A DNA stretch of 5,700 nt from an uncultured Bacteroidales bacterium (lineage in GTDB: Bacteria; Bacteroidota; Bacteroidia; Bacteroidales; F082), in the NCBI GenBank assembly GCA_937926515.1, contig CALAZZ010000033.1:1-5700 (forward strand), read 5' to 3'. Every line of letters begins with the position of its first letter. The first letter of the stretch is position 1. Under the pieces are notes generated by a model, which worked only from the letters and a program-made list of their open reading frames with translations, was not told the origin of the DNA and did no database searches. Below, one piece after another: positions 1 to 3,871 of the stretch. Made by a program: the position numbers and the translations under genes.

Positions 1-93
1 GGGGCGAAGCAATCCTGTGGATTAACCTTCTGCGTGTTTGAAGGATTCCCTTTAACCCGGAAGGGTTCCTTTTACGTCTTGCTGTTAGGGCAC
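1..93. repeat. H1: partial copy of short structured repeat H
   Basis: This is the right part of an H module; its left hairpin arm lies outside the window. Bases 1-68 match bases 1991-2058 (H4) with no difference seen, so H1 and H4 are one subtype and H1 probably carried the H4-type upper hairpin. The tail holds a mini-hairpin: AACCC (54-58), loop GGAA (59-62), GGGTT (63-67). The loop fits the GNRA class. No coding potential is seen. The orientation is arbitrary because the strand of function is unknown. Confidence 0.85.
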
Positions 94-407
94 AAAAGGA
101 CAATCTTGTTCTTTAAAGCATAAAGAACCAAATGCCTTTCAGCAAATGATTGCCAGCCCGCTCTTGAAAAATACCGCAAATCCAGGCAAAGTAGTGCCTC
201 GTCGTGCCTCCTCGGCAAACATTCCGCCCTCCTTTGTCGGGCGGATGCCTTTGCCGGATTTACAGGTATTTTCCAATTCACTCCTCTGCGGCACCGCATT
301 TGCTGTGGCCAACGCGCCAGGCGGAATACGGTCTTGCTTTAGAAACAATGGTCTTCCATTGATCTTTCAAGGGTTAATTACAAAACGTATCAAACTTACC
401 TTAAATG
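94..407. repeat. P1: long structured repeat P, copy 1
   Basis: P1 opens with a perfect hairpin, GTTCTTTA (108-115) pairing TAAAGAAC (121-128). Next is a predicted three-way junction: closing stem 168-175 with 265-272 and 178-182 with 257-261; arm one AGGCA (184-188) with TGCCT (195-199); arm two, 16 pairs, 213-219 with 250-256, 220-222 with 245-247 and 224-229 with 239-244. A further hairpin, CAATGG/CCATTG, lies at 346-361. Open frames on both strands cross this copy, but its differences from P2 and P3 change the amino acid nearly every time and a one-base indel shifts the frame. I therefore call it non-coding. About 180 bases up to the next H hairpin look identical to P3. Confidence 0.85.
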
Positions 408-540
408 CCAGGGATTTGCGAGTCCCAAAAAGGAGTGAGCAGCACTCCTTTATAGGGCGAAGCAATCCTGTGGATTTACCTTCTGCGTGTTTAAAGGATT
501 CCCTTTACCCGAAAGGGTTCATTATATGTCTTGTTGTTTC
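408..540. repeat. H2: short structured repeat H, copy 2
   Basis: The upper part folds into a long bulged hairpin over 408-473. Pairs are CCA/TGG (408-410 with 471-473), GGATT/AATCC (412-416 with 464-468), a bulged T at 417, GC/GC (418-419 with 462-463), CCC/GGG (424-426 with 455-457) and a perfect 9-bp tip, AAAGGAGTG (429-437) with CACTCCTTT (443-451), loop AGCAG. About 22 pairs form in all. The tail has a second hairpin, ACCC (507-510), loop GAAA (511-514), GGGT (515-518), a GNRA-type tetraloop. The hairpin is not followed by a T-run, so a standard intrinsic terminator is unlikely. Confidence 0.88.
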
Positions 541-904
541 GACAAAAACTATCTGCAAAGAGTGAACCACGATCCATCGACCTTAAATTCTTTTCATTGC
601 AAAACAAGGTGACTTACCATGTGGGATGGCCTCACGAGCGATCCGGAAGGCAGGTGCGGTTAAACTGCATCCGTGGTAGATGTAAAAATCATTTTACCAC
701 CCTGAATTGAATATTAATGACCCTGCCGGCTTGGATCGCGCAAGGGGTAAGGCGCCGTAGCTTTTGCTTGAAAGGAATTTTAAGTCTTGATCTTTTGCAA
801 CTTTTGGATCAAACCAAAAGTTGGAGAAAACATTATTTTCTAGGCGCTGGCTTTATTTGAAAATGCTTTTCAATTGGAGGGTTTGGAAGCCCTGATGCAT
901 TAAA
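541..904. repeat. Q1: long structured repeat Q, copy 1
   Basis: Q1 is almost identical to Q2 for about 290 bases. It contains a closing stem of 15 pairs: GCGATCC (638-644) with GGATCGC (733-739), AAG (647-649) with CTT (730-732), and GCAGG (650-654) with CCTGC (722-726). The stem encloses two hairpins: TGCGGT/ACTGCA (655-660 with 664-669, one G-T wobble) and GTGGTA-ATG/CAT-TACCAC (673-700). Further right is a perfect 10-bp hairpin, CAACTTTTGG (798-807) with CCAAAAGTTG (814-823). After about 830 it diverges from Q2 except for a shared GGCGCTGG and the approach to the next H. No credible gene. Confidence 0.85.
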
Positions 905-1053
905 CTTACCATCAATGCCAGGGATTTGCGAGTCCCAAAAAGGAGTGAGCAGCACTCCTTTATAGGGCGAAGCAATCCTGTGGATTTACCTTCTGCGTGT
1001 TAAAAGGATTCCCTTTACCCGAAAGGGTTCATTATATGTCTTGTTGTTTCACC
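905..1053. repeat. H3: short structured repeat H, copy 3
   Basis: Nearly identical to H2 at an offset of exactly 510 bases. The upper hairpin spans 918-983, with tip AAAGGAGTG (939-947) pairing CACTCCTTT (953-961). The tail hairpin is ACCC (1017-1020), loop GAAA, GGGT (1025-1028). One base in the linker between the hairpins differs from H2. It is joined directly to P2, as H1 is joined to P1. Confidence 0.88.
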
Positions 1054-1380
1054 AAAAGGACCATCTTGTTCTTTAAAGCATAAAGAACCAAATGCCTTCA
1101 GCAAATGATTGCCTACCCGCTCTTGAAAAATACCGCAAATCCAGGCATAGTAGTGCCTCGTCGTGCCTCCTCGGCAAACATTCCGCCCTCCTACGTCGGG
1201 CGGATGCCTTTGCCGGATTTAAAGGTATTCTCCAATTCCTCCGCCGGTGGGCAGACTAGCTCCTCTGAGGCACCGCATTTACTGTGGCCATCCCGCCAGT
1301 TGGAATACGGTTTTGTTGTAGAAACAAGATTCTTTCCATTGACCTATTTGTAATGTTCGTAGGTATTCAATAAGGGTTAA
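1054..1380. repeat. P2: long structured repeat P, copy 2 (divergent)
   Basis: P2 keeps the opening hairpin (1068-1088) and the three-way-junction core (1127-1134 with 1224-1231, the large arm at 1172-1215). A T-to-C change at 1230 gives one mismatch in the closing stem. Relative to P1 and P3 it carries roughly 20 extra bases near 1239-1260, loses the TGCGG/CCGCA pairing, and has an altered CAATGG hairpin near 1325-1341 followed by about 20 more extra bases before the GGGTTAA sequence shared with P1. It is the only P copy not followed by H; module X follows instead. The 82-codon frame here is not conserved in a coding manner. Confidence 0.8.
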
Positions 1381-1633
1381 GCTAAGCAGCGGGCAGGCCT
1401 GCCCCAATACGAAGCTGGCGGGAGGGAATCAGAAAATACGTAGAAATCCGTGAACGTGAGCGTCCGACCTAAGTCGGACGGTCATCCCGACGGTAGTTGG
1501 CCGTTCACTGGATTTCAAGTATTTTCTGAGGGCGGGAGGAACTTATTGGGGCGCTGGTTTTGCTTCTTTTGACTAAACAAAAGAAGGTAAATTGAAGCTT
1601 GGAGAAACGACAAACGGTGATGCTATAAAATCA
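1381..1633. repeat. X: single-copy structured element with a 150-bp foldback
   Basis: The core, 1402-1551, is bounded by inverted CCCCAATA (1402-1409) and TATTGGGG (1544-1551). Inside is a strong foldback: TCAGAAAATAC (1429-1439) with GTATTTTCTGA (1519-1529), AAATCC (1444-1449) with GGATTT (1510-1515), GAACG (1452-1456) with CGTTC (1502-1506). This stem encloses two hairpins, CGTCCGAC/GTCGGACG (1461-1480, loop CTAA) and CCGAC/GTTGG (1487-1500, loop GGTA). A perfect 14-bp palindrome sits at 1391-1404 and a 9-bp hairpin, CTTCTTTTG/CAAAAGAAG, at 1563-1586. The stem segments resemble the closing stem of P. No gene, transposase or clear target duplication is visible; a MITE-like element is possible. 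Confidence 0.75.
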
Positions 1634-1944
1634 AAAGAATCTATTGTTCTTTAAAGCATAAAGAACCAAATGCCTTCAGCAAATGATTGCCTACCCGCTC
1701 TTGAAAAATACCGCAAATCCAGGCATAGTAGTGCCTCGTCGTGCCTCCTCGGCAAACATTCCGCCCTCCTACGTCGGGTGGATGCCTTTGCCGGATTTAC
1801 AGGTATTTTCCAATTCACTCCTCTGCGGCACCGCATTTGCTGTGGCCAACGCGCCAGGCGGAATACGGTCTTGCTTTAGAAACAATGGTCTTCCATTGAT
1901 CTTTCAAGGGTTAATTACAAAACGTATCAAACTTACCTTAAATG
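1634..1944. repeat. P3: long structured repeat P, copy 3
   Basis: This copy is very close to P1. It has the opening hairpin GTTCTTTA/TAAAGAAC (1646-1666), the three-way-junction core (1705-1712 with 1802-1809; large arm 1750-1793) and the CAATGG/CCATTG hairpin (1883-1898). In the large arm a C-to-T change turns GGGCGG into GGGTGG (1776-1781), which replaces a G-C pair with a G-T wobble and so keeps the stem. It enters H4 in the same way P1 enters H2. The minus-strand frame differs from that of P1 by mostly amino-acid-changing substitutions and a frameshift, which argues against a protein. Confidence 0.85.
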
Positions 1945-2079
1945 CCAGGGATTTGCGAGTCCCTAAAAGGTATGCGCAGCAAACCTTTTAGGGGCGAAGC
2001 AATCCTGTGGATTAACCTTCTGCGTGTTTGAAGGATTCCCTTTAACCCGGAAGGGTTCATTTGATGTACTTGTGTTTCA
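1945..2079. repeat. H4: short structured repeat H, copy 4, with exchanged hairpin tip
   Basis: The flanks match H2 closely, but the tip is a different sequence that still pairs: CCCTAAAAGGT (1961-1971) with ACCTTTTAGGG (1983-1993), 11 perfect pairs around an 11-nt loop. The outer pairs CCA/TGG, GGATT/AATCC and GC/GC are retained over 1945-2010. The tail hairpin is AACCC (2044-2048), loop GGAA (2049-2052), GGGTT (2053-2057). Confidence 0.88.
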
Positions 2080-2455
2080 GCAAAAACAAACTGCAAAGAG
2101 TGAACCGCGCCCCATCGACCTTAAATTCTTTTCATTGCAAAACAAGGTGACTTACCATGTGGGAAGGCCTCACGAGCGATCCGGAAGGCAGGTGCAATTT
2201 AACTGCATCCGTGGTAGATGTAAAAATCATTTTACCACCCTGAATTGAATATTAATGACCCTGCCGGCTTGGATCGCGCAAGGGGTAAGGCGCCGTAGCT
2301 TTTGCTTGAAAGGAATTTTAAGTCTTGATCTTTTGCAACTTTTGGATCAAACCAAAAGTTGGAGAAAATATCATTTTTAAGGCGCTGGCATAAGTTGCTA
2401 ATGCATATTAATTTGAGGGGATGGAATCCTTGTTGCATAAAAATCACCTTCAATG
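2080..2455. repeat. Q2: long structured repeat Q, copy 2
   Basis: Q2 matches Q1 almost base for base to about 2370. The closing stem is GCGATCC (2176-2182) with GGATCGC (2271-2277), AAG/CTT, and GCAGG/CCTGC (2188-2192 with 2260-2264). The hairpin GTGGTA/TACCAC is at 2211-2238. In the first inner hairpin the G-T wobble of Q1 is an A-T pair here. The 10-bp CAACTTTTGG/CCAAAAGTTG hairpin is at 2336-2361. Past that point only islands such as GGCGCTGG are shared with Q1. The open frames crossing it are not credible genes. Confidence 0.85.
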
Positions 2456-2589
2456 TCAAGAATTTGCGAGTCCCGAAAAGGAGTGAGCAGCACTCCTTTA
2501 TAGGGCGAAGCAATCCTGTGGATTAACCTTCTGCGTGTTTAAAGGATTCCCTTTAACCCGGAAGGGTAAGTTTTTGCCCTTGTGTTTCA
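2456..2589. repeat. H5: short structured repeat H, copy 5
   Basis: The upper hairpin spans 2456-2521, with the AAAGGAGTG (2477-2485) / CACTCCTTT (2491-2499) tip seen in H2 and H3. The outer stem is slightly weakened (one A-C mismatch, one T-G wobble). The tail hairpin is ACCC (2556-2559), loop GGAA (2560-2563), GGGT (2564-2567), as in H1 and H4. H5 thus combines the tip of one subtype with the tail of the other. Confidence 0.85.
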
Positions 2590-2675
2590 GTAAGAACTAA
2601 CTGCAAAGAGTAAATACCACCCCATCAACCTAAAAACACTTGATCTTTTGCTACTTTAGGGTAAGTTGGAGCAAA
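2590..2675. repeat. q3: decayed remnant of repeat Q
   Basis: It begins like Q2 (CTGCAAAGAG, then a near copy of the following bases), skips the three-way-junction part, and resumes with CTTGATCTTTTGC and a weakened version of the CAACTTTTGG hairpin near 2645-2675. This looks like a Q copy with a large internal deletion. It marks the right edge of the repeat array. Confidence 0.65.
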
Positions 2676-3400
2676 GCGCAAATCCCAATTATTTCATCCG
2701 GGATAATAATTTAAATGAGGATTTTTAAGGGTGTCCTGCCCGGAAAACTAAACCTAATCTGTTTAGAATTTAAATTTAAGTACCCTATATCATTATTCGC
2801 TGCTTATCAATAATGTAAGGTTTTCCCCTACACCCCTTTTTCTAGTTGCCATATTGAGACATTGCCCACCTTCCGTTTTCAAGGGATCATGTCCTGTTGA
2901 ATTCAAAAAATTGAATTAATATTAATCATAAATATTTATATATCAATACACTCAATGCTTATGTGGAATCCTTAAAAAAGCATTACAAATTCCCGGAATA
3001 TATTTTCCCGATTGAACAAATATCAAGAAAGTAAATATTAATATCAAATTTCCCCTACATGCATTGTCAGGTTTTACTGACATTGTACAAGTCCAAACAT
3101 TCTGATCTTTGATTTAGTAAAAATGAGTGAAAAAATGCAATAATACCGTAAGCAAAAATCTTTGAAAACAACAATGAGCGTATGTGGTACAAGATATAAC
3201 AGCATAAAAGGAATAATATTTTTATTTAATCTAAATAACACACAATATGCTGAATATGAATTGCTCCGCAATAGCTCAGAATCTCAACAATCAAAGGGAT
3301 TGTAAAATAAATTGTGAATGGTGGTGAGGTTTTGCATACAAATGGTATTAATAAAACACTTTGCATCGGCTAAAACGGCTGATGTAATGAAAAAAAGACC
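2676..3400. other. AT-rich intergenic stretch without a credible gene
   Basis: No coding sequence is supported here. The stretch holds short inverted repeats: CTAAAC/GTTTAG (2748-2766), palindrome AATTTAAATT (2767-2776), AATTCAA/TTGAATT with an AAAA loop (2900-2917), 12-bp palindromes ATTAATATTAAT (2915-2926) and ATAAATATTTAT (2928-2939), and TGTCAG/CTGACA (3065-3082). TTTCCCCTACA occurs at 2822-2832 and 3049-3059. Weak matches to the Bacteroidota promoter pattern (TTTG, about 20 bases, then TAnnTTTG) end near 3111 and 3363, but none is good enough to call. A 65-codon minus-strand frame at 3074-3271 starts with TTG and has no other support. Confidence 0.7.
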
Positions 3401-3408
3401 AAAAAAGG

Positions 3409-3594
3409 ATGAACAGAGCACTGGCAAATAAACAATCTCTATTTGTTAATGACCCTAATTCCTATCCAAATAGTGAAGGACAGCAAATATGCTATACGGT
3501 TTATAATAAGCATGATGAAATAATAAACCGTTTGAGCAAGGATTTGACTGCAACCTTTTCTTTTCCAATGCGTAAACGGCATTACGCTCGTTAG
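3409..3594 (+). CDS. Small hypothetical ORF, doubtful
   Basis: This is a 61-codon open frame in the same register as the large gene downstream, separated from it by several stops. I do not recognise the product. It is polar, rich in N, S and K, and has no signal peptide or membrane segment. An AAGG lies directly against the ATG, too close to be a normal ribosome binding site, though Bacteroidota often lack one. A 14-codon lysine-rich frame starting at 3387 overlaps its start. It may be chance in AT-rich DNA or the remnant of a lost gene. Confidence 0.15.
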   Translation: MNRALANKQSLFVNDPNSYPNSEGQQICYTVYNKHDEIINRLSKDLTATFSFPMRKRHYAR

Positions 3595-3628
3595 TCGGAT
3601 CTTTTTATCCCTAATAGAAGTAAAAAAT

Positions 3629-3871
3629 ATGATTGAATTCTACCTGAATATCAAGCCACAGCTGCCCCCCGCCACTTCCAAACAGGAATATGGCTCCGGT
3701 GCGTACAAAGCTGTTGCCCAACTGCTAAACCTTGGGTTCAATCAGTCGTGGCAGGTATTGCATCATAAACAAACCCTGCCAATGTATTCAGATAATTCAA
3801 GCATGAGCCACCGGGCTTTTGTAAACTTATATCAATGTGGTTGTAAACAAAATAAATGGCCGATGGATTAA
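3629..3871 (+). CDS. Small hypothetical ORF upstream of the surface-protein gene
   Basis: This 80-codon open frame starts at ATG 3629, with AGAAG about eight bases upstream as a weak ribosome-binding candidate. Its last 16 bases overlap the likely start of the large gene at 3856, which would allow translational coupling if both are real. The region is richer in G+C than the DNA to its left and the codons look ordinary. I recognise no domain: the peptide has no export signal, a Q/S/N-rich middle and a cysteine pair (CGC) near the end. It could be a real small protein, a fragment of an older gene, or part of a further repeat family. Confidence 0.25.
   Translation: MIEFYLNIKPQLPPATSKQEYGSGAYKAVAQLLNLGFNQSWQVLHHKQTLPMYSDNSSMSHRAFVNLYQCGCKQNKWPMD

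Noticed and set aside
72..348. Minus-strand open frames across P1 (75 and 69 codons) and their counterpart in P3
   Set aside because: Differences between P1 and P3 are mostly amino-acid changing, a one-base indel shifts the frame, and both strands are open at once. The base-paired structure explains the conservation better than protein coding.
146..565. Plus-strand 139-codon frame through P1 and H2, and similar frames at 1105-1353 and 1683-1991
   Set aside because: The frames end at different places in each repeat copy, run through hairpin modules and show no synonymous bias. No recognisable domain.
798..823. Intrinsic terminators at the CAACTTTTGG/CCAAAAGTTG hairpins and H tips
   Set aside because: No T-run follows on either strand, and no gene ends nearby.
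1402..1551. Insertion sequence at X
   Set aside because: Inverted ends are present, but no transposase frame fits in 150 bp and no target-site duplication is seen. At most a MITE-like element.
1..2675. Integron cassette array (bulged hairpins about 500 bp apart resembling attC sites)
   Set aside because: The H ends lack the GTTRRRY/RYYYAAC core sites of attC, the intervening modules carry no genes and are themselves repeated, and no integrase is visible.
1..2675. CRISPR array
   Set aside because: Repeat length, spacing of hundreds of bases and repeated intervening modules do not fit short repeats with unique spacers. No cas genes are present.
3074..3271. Minus-strand 65-codon frame with hydrophobic content
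   Set aside because: It starts at TTG and lies in AT-rich DNA, where hydrophobic translations are expected. No ribosome binding site or recognisable domain.
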